Below, one piece after another: positions 22,232 to 33,224 of a stretch of 64,000 nt of DNA. The stretch covers positions 11,477,501 to 11,541,500 of the forward strand of contig CP053159.1 of NCBI GenBank assembly GCA_014607495.2, in the 5' to 3' direction. The notes under the pieces were generated by a model, which did not search any database, was not told where the DNA came from, and saw nothing but the letters and a program-made list of their open reading frames with translations. Both the position numbers and the translations under genes were made by a program. Each line of letters opens with the position of its first letter. The first letter of the stretch is position 1. This DNA is from Carposina sasakii. Taxonomy: Eukaryota > Arthropoda > Insecta > Lepidoptera > Carposinidae.

Positions 22232-25200
22232 GTGAGTGTTTATATCCCATTAATTGATATGTCTAATTGATTCTAAATTAATGCATAATTTACAGCAACT
22301 TTTGTTTTGTGACCATATTTAGAAACGCAATATTTTATATAGCTGTAGAATAAAAGTTCTTTTACGTGCATACAAGATACTTAAAGAGTGACGTCAGGTT
22401 GTGGTTGCCGTTTGTATGGAGCGTTTTTTGACAAGTCTAAAATTGTGATTTTGAAATCGTTATATCTCGTAAAGTTTTCACGCTAGCGAAGTTTTTCTTT
22501 CGCAGATGTTTCTTTTATTTTGTGATCTTTTGATATAAATAAAAATAAAATATCTGTCAACATCCCTATTAGATCCACGCACGAAGGGTTCCGTACCATT
22601 GACTAGGTAAACAACAGTAAATAAATTTCGGACGGACGGATGAATAGACAGACGGCGAAGTCTTAGTACATAATAGGCTCCTATTTTTACCTTTTCGGTA
22701 AGGAACCCTAATGATGTCGATATACCACAAAGTGCTGGGAATATAAAATCAATATATTAGTTAATTAATTCATATATTAGACGGCGATTGGTGTAGTTGG
22801 TCCTTTATCCGTATTATTTCACAAAAAAGAAATCTGTATTCAGATGTGCTACAGTTACGTAGATACATATAAAATAGGGTATTTTACACATAATAACATA
22901 GTATAAAATATAATATAAATATTCACACACTTCACAACACATAGACCTAGTCCCACATTAAGATCCCTAAGGTCTTGTGTCGTGGGTACTAAGCAACGGT
23001 ATATAAATACATAGATAACTATAGAAACATCCATGACTCGGAAACAAACATCGATATTCATCATGTCAATGTTTGCACCTACCGGGATTCGAACGCAGGA
23101 CCTATGGCGTCGTAGGCAGAGCCACTATCAACTACACCAATCGGCCGTCTTACATACCTATTTTATATGTTTAAAAACCTAATGAGTACTATAAATCGAC
23201 TTATATCAGTTTTCACTGAGGGTACAGAAATATAACGTCAAATATATCTATCGAAAATATATTTATAGCTGGAATTATAAAACATTAATATGAAAATGAA
23301 AATTTTGTCATCCTAGTGAGATATGAACTCACGACAACTAGCATTTCATGCATCGCTCTACCAACTGAGCTATCGGGTCACTTAATTCGGATGACGAATT
23401 TTACCATCTCTTTTAAATTACGTTTTCGGCAACGTTTTTTTTTCATCCCGATACACTAGCCAAATCTCGGTAAACAGAGCTGAATCCCTCAGCACAATGT
23501 TTAATGATGAAACGATCAACCATATCCTTGCGGATTATATTATGGAGAAGTATCTTATAAATTAATCTTAGTTAAGATTTTACTGTACTTTATAGTTACA
23601 ATTATTAATAATTTTCATGTTATATTCATATCAGTCATAATAATCGTGATGACGTATTGATAACAGTTTTTATTGACACATATCGCGAAAAAAGGAAACG
23701 TTTACCATTAAAGTCAATACTTTAATGTGTACAATAAAGTATATTACCAGACCGTATACAGAATGTTTTTTCGTGGCCACCCTTAACGAAGGGTACGTAC
23801 TCTATACATCAAATAGGTAAGTATATTCTAAAGTAAGTTTATGCCAAAAAAATGCTGGGAATTTTTTGATTTTTTTTGATTTTTTTTTAAATTACTTGAA
23901 TGGGCGGAATTTTATAGTGTCTAGAGTTTATGTTAGTTTTTTTATAGACAGATATTAATTATTTCTCGTAAAAAAAATCTTGCTACGCGCGTCTATGTGC
24001 ATTTATGCAGAAAAACGCATTCTATTTACTCAACTTTGGACTCTAATATTTTGGAAACCAGACACTTCCCAGGTATGCTTCCATGAAGAAAAATGATCGT
24101 GGCTGGAAACCAGACACTTTCCAGGTATGCTTCCATGAAGAAAAATGATCGTGGCGATGAGGAGATTCCGTAGTTTACCTGGGAAGTGTCTGGTTTCCTG
24201 AATGCCACGTTTGCTCTTCTGTTCACATTTTACCGTCGACTATTGTACACAAATATATTTTTTTAATATTTTATAGTTTAGTTTAGTATAGGTAGATACT
24301 TATTTGACATTGACTTGTACTCTGTGTACACATTTTTATTTTTATTTATACAGTTTGAATTTGACATGGACCTGTACTTACTTTGTGTAAGTGGGTATGT
24401 AATTTATATGAACTTAATTTAATTGTCTTATGATAATTGAATTTATACACACTAAGTGAGTTAAGTGTGTTACCAAAATATTAGGGTCCAAAGATTTTTT
24501 CAAGATAAATAATTGTTGCTGCTAGCAACCAACCTCCGCGGTCACGGACCTTACTGGCCGCTTGAAGCCAACAGCGTCTTATTCAAAGTTTTTAAAGATT
24601 TTTGTTTGAAAAGAAAAGAAGAAGAAAAGATGTCGTGTTAATTTTGCACATAATTTTATATTTTTAATAATTTCTATAATTTTCCTGTAAATAAGTACAT
24701 TTCAAATAAATAATAATTGCCAAGTAATCGGGTCCAACTCATTTGGTGTTTCTCTAGAAACAATAATTAATATCTGTCTATGAAAAAACTAACATAAACA
24801 CTGGATACTATAAATTTCGCCCAATCAAGTAATTTAGAAAAAAATATCAAAAAAATTTACATCGTTTCCCAGCATTTTTTTTGGCATAAACTTACTTAAT
24901 TTGATGTATAGAGTACGTACCCTTCGTTAAGGGTGGCAACGAAAAAAACACTCTGTATACAGAATGTAACAAAAGGGGTATTTTAAGCGAATAGCCCACT
25001 AAAAGGAACCTACCACATGTTTATTTTGCCAGATAGTATGGAGAATTCCAAAACAACTCATGAATGTTCATACAAACTTGAAGAATAAACATGTGATTTC
25101 AAGTCTCAAATTTTGGAAATAGGTTCTCTATAGTGGGCTATTTACATAGCTTTTCGCTTAACATATCTTTTCTGTTACACTCTGTATATACAGAATGATT

Positions 25201-28200
25201 TTTGGTCGCCAACGTTCCCGAAAACTACGGAATCTCCTCATCACCGCGATCATTTTTCTCCATGGAAGCATACCTGGGAAGTGTCTGGTTTCCAAAATAT
25301 TAGGCTCCAAAGTTGAGTAAATAGACTGCGTTTCTCTGCATAAATGCACATTGACGCGTGTAGCAAGATTTTTTCACGAGAAATAATTAATATCTGTCTA
25401 TGAAAAAACTAGCATAAACACTGTACATTATAAATTTCGCCCGATCAAGTAATAAAAAAAAAAATCAAAAAAATTTACATCGTTTCCCACAATTTTTTCG
25501 GCATAAACTTACTTTATTTGATGTATAGAGTACGTACCCTTCGTTAAGGGTGGCAACGAAAAAACATCCTGTATATAGGTCACAATAATCCAATTGCAAC
25601 CGATAATCTTTATGATGCAATCAGAAAAAATTTACGAGCATACTCATAAAAGGTACGGTTCAGTTTTCATGACAAAATAGGTATAGAAATTTTTATCACG
25701 CTGATTGTTTTACAATAATTCCAGATTGTCATCCAATTTGGCCTTATAGTCGCCAGTATTGCTCATGGCATGCTCTTTGGGCAGACCTCTGGCATGGTAG
25801 CTGCCTTGATGACCAATGAAGATGAGCTTGATCTCTCCCAGAGTCAGATATCTTGGATAGGTCTGTATAGCTCTTTATAATTTCTGTGTGTTTACCAAAA
25901 ATACATTTAAAGTAGAGTACCGTGATATTTTTTTTATTTTAATCTCATCAAAGTAGTTTACTGTTAGATTGCTCATTTGCATACGATTAAAGTTTAAGTG
26001 GATGATATTATCCTAAAGAGATTTTTTTTATTCGCATTGTAAATTCGCATAATTTATGACAAAATTCACTAAAATACATCAGCTGCTTCTCCTTCTTTGC
26101 ATGTCGCAGGAGTCGACTAAGAAATTAAGGGGCAATCTCTCAGGCGATGAGGAACTAAAAACACTGATGTTTTCCATCTGACTTTGCTATGCTAAACATG
26201 ACTGTGGGATCTTGTTCGTCATCCTGCAGTTCTCGGTGTCAGTGTCATCAAACTAATAACTAGTAATATATATTTATGTTATTTAACCTTCCTACCCCCG
26301 TAGCATGGCAAAACGCGACGCGGGTTTTTTTTTTATCACCCACTCGCGTGTTTCCAGTCACCAAATGCGAGCATGGCAATGAGAGAGACTCGGAACCCGC
26401 ACGCGACGCGTCTTTTTGACAACTCGTGGATGTGGTGTTACTGTTGCGAAAGTAGAATAAACTCTATTACTTTCAACACTGAATCGGTAATTGAATTGAT
26501 ATACCAAGCACACAAAACGTCAAAATTAGCTGTAAGACCCCGCGTGAATTTAACTGCGAGTTACACACCGCGCGCAGCGCGACGCGGTTTCCAATGTCAG
26601 CTTGAAGTGTGATACGTCAATCTGTCGCGAATTTTGACATTTACGCGCCATAAAGTGCGCGACTTACGTGAGTCGCGGACGCCATGCTACTGGTGCTGGA
26701 CTTATTGATATTTAATTTTGATAGGTATCATTAGCGTAACTGATGACCAAAATCTTTTCGTTGGCAAGTGTTGATTACTGAATTATATCTTGTCTATTTA
26801 TCATGCATTTATCAAAGATAGTGGGTACTTACATACCCATCCATGCATGCATGTAAATACAGTATGTTTGATACACTTCCGTTATAGGTAAGAAAAAGAA
26901 TACACATATGTACTGCTAATTACGTTACCCATCTTATTGGGTTAACCGTGTTTAGGTAAAATATACGCTACTACGACTAAAAAAAATTATTTTAATTTTA
27001 TTTCAGCTTCAACTATCAATCTATCCTGCATCCTCGGTTTTACACTAACCGGCCCCATTGCCGACAAAATTGGACGAAAAAAATGCATGACCGTCGTTGC
27101 GCTGCCGATGATCGCCAATTGGATTGTATTGCACTATGCCATGAATATGTCTTCCTTCATGATATCTAGAGTCCTTGGGGGTTACTCTTTTGGAGGAACC
27201 CTACTAGTTATAAATGCCGCTACTGGCGAATATACCATACCTAAGTACAGAAATTATTGCTTATATATTAATATATCTATCGGACCGGCTATAGGTACTA
27301 CCTTAGGACATGTATTAGGGAATATATTTCACTGGAGAACAGTAGCTTTAATAGCTATATTGCCGGCGGTAATTCAGGCTGTCATACCATTTTTATGGGT
27401 TGAATCTCCTTCATGGTTAGCTGCAAAAGGTAGATTTGATGAATGCGAGGTGAACTTCAACAAGTTACATGACGGTGAAGACGCCGAAAAAGAATTGAGA
27501 CTTTTAATTGAAGTGGAAACATTAAAAGCTAAGAAAACTATGGGAAAGGAGTCTTGTGGAGGTGTGAAGAAGGTGATATCCGCTACACAGGAGAGATATT
27601 TTTGGAGGATTGTGCTTCTGACACTTGTTATTAATTTTTACATGGTTGGTACTGGTAAAGTATTGTTCACTGTTTACGCATCTACGATGATGGCAGATAT
27701 AACTGGAACACCAAATGTACTTTTTTACACTTTGCTTGTCGATAGTTTCTTCATCTTAGGTGCTTGTATGGCTGTATTTTTAATAAAGTATATGAAAATG
27801 AGAACATTACTGCTGTCAGCAGGCACTGTAGCTAATGTGTTGTTGATAATTTTAAGTGCGTTTTTATATTATTTACCGAGAGAATTAGAATTTACTCCTT
27901 GGCTTAATTCATTGTTACTAGGTTTATATTTTATTGTAACTAACGCTGGACCATTCGCAGTATTAGATGCTTTGACGGCTGAAATATTCCCTTTAGAGAT
28001 AAAACAAGGTTTATTTGCTTTGGGTGGATTATCAGCAGGTACATTAATGTTTCTATCTATACACATGGCACCAACAATGTTTGCTTCCATAGGCTACCAT
28101 GGGATGTTTTTGATATTTGCAGGCGTCTGTATAGCATGCCAAATTTACTTATATGTATATTTACCTGAGACTAAAGGTCGGACGTTACAGGAAATAGAGT

Positions 28201-28268
28201 TATATTTCAAAAATAATAAATTTGAAAAGATTGATAATATTTTAATTGGTGATAAAATTAAGGTTTAA
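22205..28268 (+). CDS. Facilitated sugar (trehalose-type) transporter, three coding exons
   Basis: The product is a major facilitator superfamily sugar transporter of the insect Tret1-like group, a plasma-membrane uniporter for trehalose or other sugars. Exons 22205-22231, 25725-25860 and 27007-28268 join in frame (phase 0, then phase 1) to 474 codons, the usual family length. Motifs seen: FGQTSGM near residue 26; SWI-A-STINL across exon junction 2; the loop 2-3 signature GPIADKIGRKK (residues 70-80); a VESPSWL variant of PESPRWL; AEIFP; and ETKGRTL near the C-terminus. Hydrophobic segments throughout fit 12 membrane helices. The intron borders are GT-AG. The first AATAAA after the stop is at 28696, within the next 430 nt. 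Intron 1 (3493 bp) and intron 2 (1146 bp) hold many mobile elements. The family is sure; the exact substrate and paralogue are not. Confidence 0.88.
22575..22710 (+). repeat. Family N repeat, short copy in intron 1
   Basis: GCACGAAGGGTTCCGTACCA, a brief GGACGGACGGAT stretch, GGCGAAGTCTTAGTACATAA and CGGTAAGGAACCCTAA match the ends of 19195-19690. The microsatellite is much shorter here. Confidence 0.55.
22780..22802 (+). mobile_element. SINE S2 head fragment
   Basis: GACGGCGATTGGTGTAGTTGG carries the A box of SINE S2 in the opposite orientation to the complete copy at 22870-23149, giving a head-to-head pair about 350 bp apart. Confidence 0.45.
22870..23149 (-). mobile_element. tRNA-derived SINE (family S2), near full length
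   Basis: The minus strand starts GACGGCCGATTGGTGTAGTT (A box TGGTGTAGTTG), has the B box GTTCGAATCCC (complement at 23084-23094), then a body containing TTAGGGATCTTAATGTGGGA and a tail of AATATT repeats at the left. A 5'-truncated copy of the body lies at 37479-37562. Confidence 0.65.
23305..23450 (-). mobile_element. tRNA-derived SINE (family S1) in intron 1
   Basis: Minus-strand A box TAGCTCAGTTGG and B-box-like GAGTTCATATC, followed at the right by the family-specific GATGACGAATTTTACCATCT. Same structure as the copy at 56050. Confidence 0.65.
23590..23756 (+). repeat. Family K flank shared with 37430-37679
   Basis: About 170 bp (from ATAGTTACAATTATTAATAA through AAAGGAAACGTTTACCATTA to ATATTACCAGACCGTA) is also found at 37430-37679, in both cases directly followed by a MITE-B in the same orientation. 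The two loci therefore descend from one larger repeat that already held the MITE. This copy lacks the SINE S2 fragment seen at 37479. Confidence 0.65.
23757..24176 (-). mobile_element. MITE-B copy with internal 52-bp tandem duplication
   Basis: It opens TACAGAATGTTTTTTCGTGG and proceeds in reverse through the family. A 52-bp unit beginning TGGAAACCAGACACTTCCCA is present twice (24052-24103, 24104-24155). The copy breaks off at CCGTAGTTT, about 30 bp short of its far terminus, where a forward copy begins. Confidence 0.75.
24199..24474. mobile_element. Unidentified 276-bp insertion in MITE-B
   Basis: It lies between GGTTTCC and AAAATATTAGG, which are adjacent in other MITE-B copies. It starts TGAATGCCACGTTTGC and ends AAGTGTGTTACC. 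Flanking GTTTCC and GTTACC could be a 6-bp target duplication with one mismatch. No terminal inverted repeats or coding region; an LTR-type origin is possible but not shown. Confidence 0.45.
24514..24762. mobile_element. Solo LTR with 5-bp target duplication
   Basis: The 249-bp insert begins TGTTGCTGCTAGCAACC and ends TCTCTAGAAACA, so it has the canonical TG...CA ends (TGTT...AACA). It is flanked by ATAAT on both sides (24509-24513, 24763-24767). Other MITE-B copies have a single ATAAT at this place. The length and 5-bp duplication suit a Copia- or Pao-type LTR; the family is not determined. No internal retrotransposon sequence remains. Confidence 0.75.
24958..25186. mobile_element. MITE-A, full copy (229 bp)
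   Basis: Termini TACAGAATGTAACAAAAGGG and inverted TACAGAGTGTAACAGAAAAG. The centre has GAATAAACATGTGATTTCAA and CATGAATGTTCATACAAAC. It abuts a MITE-B on each side. Confidence 0.8.
25189..25573 (+). mobile_element. MITE-B, full copy (385 bp)
   Basis: Left TACAGAATGATTTTTGGTCG and inverted right TACAGGATGTTTTTTCGTTG. It ends 151 bp before transporter exon 2, so this is the element closest to the 3' splice site. Confidence 0.8.
25725..25860 (+). CDS. Transporter coding exon 2
   Basis: The acceptor TTTTACAATAATTCCAG precedes ATT GTC ATC; the donor is GTCTGT at 25861. It encodes residues 10-54 (first membrane helix and the QTSG-containing loop, ending in SQSQISWI) plus one base of codon 55. 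136 nt, phase 1 at the 3' end, which matches exon 3. Confidence 0.85.
26075..26165 (+). repeat. Family E dispersed repeat in intron 2
   Basis: ATACATCAGCTGCTTCTCC, GCAGGAGTCGACTAAGAAAT and GGGGCAATCTCTCAGGCGAT match 13575-13680. Confidence 0.5.
26300..26690. mobile_element. GC-rich MITE in intron 2 (391 bp)
   Basis: GTAGCATGGC (26300-26309) is exactly inverted at 26681-26690 (GCCATGCTAC), followed inward by CGCGAC-rich sequence on both sides. CG dinucleotides are frequent (GCGACGCG, CGCGCGCAGCGCGACGCGG), in sharp contrast to the AT-rich intron. The overlapping open frame at 26373-26612 has no domain. No clear target duplication. No other copy in the window. Confidence 0.55.
27007..28268 (+). 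CDS. Transporter coding exon 3
   Basis: The acceptor TTTTATTTCAG ends at 27006. The exon starts CT TCA ACT ATC, completing codon 55 (GCT), and runs open for 1262 nt to TAA at 28266-28268. It encodes residues 55-474: helices 2-12, the GPIADKIGRKK loop, the central cytoplasmic loop (residues about 170-200, lysine rich) and the ETKGRTLQEIE C-terminal motif. No premature stop or frameshift is present. Confidence 0.92.
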
Positions 28269-28745
28269 GTTATTAATTTTGTTATTTAATTTAAATATTT
28301 GCTTAATGTTATTTGGCTGGTTAAAGATTAATACTCAACCGACTACAATTTAGTCCGAATAGAGTATGGGAACTAAATGTATTTGGTATTCACACCAATG
28401 GGTAACAATGCATCGTGAATGAAATTAATACTATTCAAGTTGTGCAGAGCATGGAACTGTAAATGCTGATACCAATTTAGGTAGAGCCACATATTGTCGA
28501 AAATTACTATGGAATAAGTACTTAGATCAATATACTGTACGAGTCGTAGGTAAAAAACCATTACCCTTTTTATGAATGGCACCCTCAAAAGTCCACCAAA
28601 ATACATATTACGAGTAGGTGGAGTTTAAGCGCCAGTCGTAATCGAGCGCAGTGACGGGGTGTCACGTCTACGATGCTAAAAAAAGATTGCAGAGCAATAA
28701 AGCTTTAATCAGAAATAACGATCACTTCATTAATTCTAACTTATA

Positions 28746-28969
28746 TACAGGGTGTAACAAAAAGGGTATGTTAAGCGAAAAGCTATGTAAACAGCCCACT
28801 ATAGAGAACCTATTTCCAGAATTTGAGACTCGAAATCACATGTTTATTTTTCAAGATTGTATGAAAATTCCTGAGTTATTTATGAATCCTCCATAATATC
28901 TGGAAAAATAAACATGTGATTTCGTGTCTGAAATTTTCGCTTAACATACCCCTTTTGTTACATCCTGTA
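28746..28969. mobile_element. MITE-A, full copy (224 bp)
   Basis: Termini TACAGGGTGTAACAAAAAGG and inverted TACAGGATGTAACAAAAGGG. It lies about 480 bp 3' of the transporter stop, so it may fall in the 3' flank or the transcript. Confidence 0.8.
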
Positions 28970-29375
28970 TATTGTTACTTTAAAAAATAACAAAAATGTA
29001 TATCACAAGCACTTTACGTGCTGTATGTTGACTATAAAATTGGTTAGTATGAGATCGGTGCCTAGGTACTTGTAAATTATGTTGATGGATAGGTAAAATA
29101 ATTAAGTCTAGATCATTTTGCATTTGCAAATAATTATTAAGACAATAAAGAAATAAGGTGGTGTATTAAATAAGTATGTTTTCATTTCTATATTTCAATT
29201 TAATTATCTTGCAAATTTTAGGGGATTTTATTAAAACTTCAACGGGGGTGCATCTTCAACGTGTTCTAACGTTCCTCTTGCTATGAAAACTCAATAGCGT
29301 AGATGAGTTGTAAATCTCAATATATCTCTATAATAACTTTTGTACTGCCTATAATATGTTTACCCAAATCTACTT

Positions 29376-29589
29376 TACACAGGGTGTAAAAGAAGGGCTA
29401 TGGTAATGATATAAAAATGACCTTTTTTAAAGATCCACAAAATTTTAGACGCGAAGTCACTTTTCAATTAGTATGGAAAATTCCTAAATAACTCAGGAAT
29501 GTTCATGCAATTTTAATATATAAACATGTGATTTCATAGCTTAGATATTCATATTTTTTTGCATACCATACCTCTTGTCATACCCTGTA
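29376..29589. mobile_element. Diverged MITE-A
   Basis: CACAGGGTGTAAAAGAAGGG at the left and CATACCTCTTGTCATACCCT at the right keep the family ends. The centre keeps AATTCCTAAATAACTCAGGA and TATAAACATGTGATTTCAT. Confidence 0.65.
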
Positions 29590-32250
29590 TATACGAGGTA
29601 AATTATTTCGGTATCAAGAACTTGGATAAAATTCCTTAACTGAAATATTTACTACAATGTAGGTGTTACTTACTAAAGTCTGTAAAGTTTGCTAAAATTT
29701 GCCTACTTCAGCTGAATATTTAAATGTTAAGTTAATGTTCATCTTTTATTCCATATGAAATAATAGATAATAGGAAAATAATGTTTACTGGGTTTACGCA
29801 CTTTTCTGTTGTCATGACTTACGTAGGTTCAATGAACATTTTGGCTTCATTGACAAAGGGGTTTTATCAAAAAATAATAAAACACATATCCTAGTGAAGC
29901 AAAAAACGTGCTATAAATTTTACCATAACCGTGACGGTTCTACTGATAACAGGGCCCAGGGTCATAAGGGTGCGGGGACTTGGGGACAACCCTCACATAA
30001 ATAGCTCCGTGTCATCTTTGGTCAACTCAGCATCAACACCCTGACCCCAAGGTCAATATTATTTCCTACCTTAAATACAGAACAGACCCTATCATGCTGA
30101 GTATACAGTCGTTATTCCAGCAAGTTCCTTTTATACCCGACCCGAAACTTTGCTAGTTTCTTACTTAATTTGTCAAAAAACTTTTCTCTTGAGATAAAAG
30201 TTGTATAACTACACTTAGACCAAGTAATATTTTCATCACGTACGTGCTTCGTGTTTTTTTTCTCTTTTTTGTAATATATATTTTTATATCTTATATAATA
30301 TATATAAAAATATATTTTATATTTTTATTTCTTTATAATATATATTTTTTGTAATAACTTAATGGTTTTGTTGTTTTGTTGATTACTGTTATGCTAGCAA
30401 ATGCTTGAAATGAAAATTTCATGATATGATTATATTCATACAAAACACAAAAAAACATGGTTTGCATATGTAACTACACGTCAATGAAGGTGAATGCGTT
30501 TACGTTATCTGTCCACCTATATCTAATCTCGGCTTTACCTATTGGGTGAGTCTGAAAAATATCTTTCCTGAAAAATATATCAGACTGCCTTGATCATTGA
30601 CACCGCTTAATTATAGCATGAATCGATTTTTCACCACGTTTCCCAGTGTTTATTCTTTTGTACTTCTATACTTTTCGTCATAATCGTAGTCCGTCAAATA
30701 ATCGATTTTAATAACCAGGAGTATAATTTATTTTCAATTAGCAAGAGAAAGTTTGTGTTTTAAAAACTTAACTTCAAGTCAACCTTATGCTAACATTGTT
30801 TGCGAAAGAAAATGAGAATCGTACTACTATTTTAGAAATAGCAAAACAATAATATACTCTACTTGTTATTTTTTCTTTACGAATGTACGAACCGAGGACA
30901 ATATAATTGACCAGAACCTAACTTGTTTTCGAAAAGAAAGGAATAAACTAAATAAAAATGTTGTAAGTCCATCGGCGTTCCACTCTTGCAATTCTTCTCT
31001 GTAATTGAATTTCTTTAAGATCTCTATATCTTTTGTTATATTCATTTGAAATGTATGTAATTTTTTTCATAAGATTAGTCCATCTTCGTTGAAATGACTA
31101 CTTAACTATTGCGATAAAAAATTACATTATTATTATTATTTACTGTCTTTCGGATTTATCCAACTCAATCTAAAGGTAAGAATAACTTTAATAATACCCG
31201 AGGCAGAGCACCAAGGGCCGATAGAACCACATGGTGCCACTTCTGACCAGTTTTGAGGGTATGGTTGAGATGTACAAGTTCGGTTAGTAGAGACAGGTGG
31301 TCAGCCCATCGCCTACAAAACACCAAGACCCTCTTATCCCTCTACTGACTTGTGCAGTATGCTCGGGAAGAGAACCAGCTGTAGTATTATTTATAATACG
31401 TTTTTTTTCACTCCCAGAGCAGTATAGAAGCAAAAATTAGTTAGCAATAATAATATAATTTTCTCGTATAGGTAGGTATACTTACCTGTGGTTTACGGGG
31501 CGTTTTCGTAGAATTTAATAGCACTATGGAAAAATACGGGAATCACTGATTTCATAACTTTGACAATTTTTTTCTGGTTTTTAATACCTTAAAATACATT
31601 AATTTCGGCAATAGCTATAATGCGTTTGACACGAAAACAGATTTTTTCTACCCTACATATAATAACCTTGGAGATTGTAATAACTAATAAGCCTAGTGAA
31701 ATAAATTGGCCGTATTCAGAGGCGGTTTTCATTACAGGTTGGTTAGGATTGTGATCGATTGTCGAGCAAACAGATTCTGTTTACCAAAGACATTATAAAG
31801 CTAGAGTATACCTACTTATATTACCGATGTGTACTATAAGACTTAGACGGGGCAAGCAGATCGATCTATACATCACACTCAATTAAGACCCGTCAATCAC
31901 ACTGGTAAGTCGAGCCTTAAGACTGTTCACACAGCACTCTGCAAACTTTACTGTATGTCTGTAAACTTTCTGAACATAAATTGACATTAATTTTATGCAC
32001 ATATTCCAACTAAGGTACATTTTATCATGCAAAATACAACAAATGAGATTTTTGAACTTGGGATTTTCGTTTTTTTCAACTTTAGCTTTGCTTTTGCTTT
32101 GTCCTACTCGGCAGCTTTATTAATTCGTATTTTCATTTATCAATAGCCATAACTAAACAAATACAAAACGTAGAAACGCATGTTCAGTTTATAAGTAGCA
32201 GTTTAAGCACAAACTTGCTACTATTATAAAACTTAATTACGATGTATGAA
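29590..32250. other. No supported gene; AT-rich, weak repeat traces
   Basis: A strongly AT-rich self-complementary tract (TATATTTTTATAT and ATATATATAAAAATATAT around 30278-30352), an ATT microsatellite at 31127-31140, and an unassigned higher-GC stretch at 31190-31390 are present. No frame above 60 codons with a recognisable domain. Confidence 0.4.
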
Positions 32251-32257
32251 ATGTTGC

Positions 32258-32345
32258 CCATTGTATGAACATTCCTGAGTTGTTTAAAAATTCTCCATGT
32301 TATCTGGAAAAATAAACATGTGATTTCGAGTCTCAATTTGTGGAT
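32258..32345. mobile_element. MITE-A centre fragment
   Basis: TTGTATGAACATTCCTGAGT and GGAAAAATAAACATGTGATT match the centre of the copy at 15402. Both termini are missing. Confidence 0.5.
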
Positions 32346-32469
32346 AGATTATCTTAAGCAGGATATTTTATATTGCAATATAGCTTATACCCCTGTATAC
32401 ATAATACCTTCCATTTTCCATTTAAAATAGTTAATGAAATATCTCAGAACGGAGAGTTTCGGTGTCAAA

Positions 32470-32665
32470 GGAAATTAACAAGTAATCGGAGGCCGAATTC
32501 TTAAGTAGGCCTGTTTGGCCTCGGTCGCCATCTTTGCGTCGGATGTGACCGAGATACATACGATTAACCCTAAGTCTGATTGATTTACCGGACAATAAAA
32601 TAGCTTCGATTTCGCTGAATTACAGCTAAGAAATCGGTTGCTTCTTACGAACGTCATAGCTTTCG
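32470..32665 (-). repeat. Probable dispersed repeat (minus orientation)
   Basis: A 60-codon minus frame (32475-32657) includes a sequence reading MATEAKQAYLRIRPPITC. The DNA around GACCGAGGCCAAACAGGCC and CGTCGGATGTGACCGAGAT resembles a repeat common in moth genomes (recollection, not checked). I do not call it a gene. Confidence 0.25.
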
Positions 32666-32977
32666 GTTTTGCTTCAACAAAAATAAACGTAATTTTTTTT
32701 TATTGGAATTTACACAGTTGGATGGATAACATAATACGGAACAAAAAACTTAAATCTAGAACACTTACAAACATATTTACAATTCGATTGCCTACAAATT
32801 AGCTACCGCTGGCAACGTGGCCAAAAGGCTGCGGCAATGCCGGATGGCGAAGCTATTCCTTTGTCCAAAATACTGGCCACCCCTCGGTCGTGGGATGCCT
32901 CGACCAGTCTTTTAGGGATGCCCTTAAATGTATTGACGAGGTTGAGGCTTTACAACTACTGTGCAGATTTTGATGAT

Positions 32978-33030
32978 TGCGTATGTCATTGTCAGCCTAT
33001 TGCAGTCCACTGCTGGACATACGAGTAGGA
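32978..33030 (-). repeat. Family F end fragment
   Basis: TGTCAGCCTATTGCAGTCCA and CTGCTGGACATACGAGTAGG carry the family F end seen at 44505 and 33235. The 170 bp before it are GC-richer and probably part of the same old insertion. Confidence 0.45.
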
Positions 33031-33224
33031 TTGTGTATGTACCTAGGTAAAACTGAAGAAGAAAAACATCATTCCTCAGTTTTTTCCACGTAGAAAATCA
33101 TTGACCAATCAGTATAGAGGACATTAGAGAATATCTTCAAATACCAGAGTAGATTTTACTCTTAGCTCAAAATTGAGATATTAGTTCCATTCCTGGTCAA
33201 CGATTCACATACGATATTCTTCTT

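Larger units (their letters stand above)
24177..24957 (+). mobile_element. MITE-B forward copy split by two insertions
   Basis: The copy starts at ACCTGGGAAGTGTCTGGTTT (24177-24198) and is interrupted by an unidentified 276-bp insert. It resumes at AAAATATTAGGGTCC (24475), is interrupted again by a solo LTR (24514-24762), resumes at TAATATCTGTCTATG, and ends CTCTGTA at 24957. Removing both inserts restores the family consensus order. Confidence 0.7.

Noticed and set aside
23757..24198. CRISPR-like or satellite array
   Set aside because: There are only two direct copies of a 52-bp unit, from a duplication in a MITE; no spacers and the host is a eukaryote.
26373..26612. 79-codon frame in transporter intron 2
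   Set aside because: It lies within the CG-rich MITE; no domain, no splice sites consistent with an alternative exon.
27869..28090. Minus-strand 73-codon frame
   Set aside because: Antisense to transporter exon 3.
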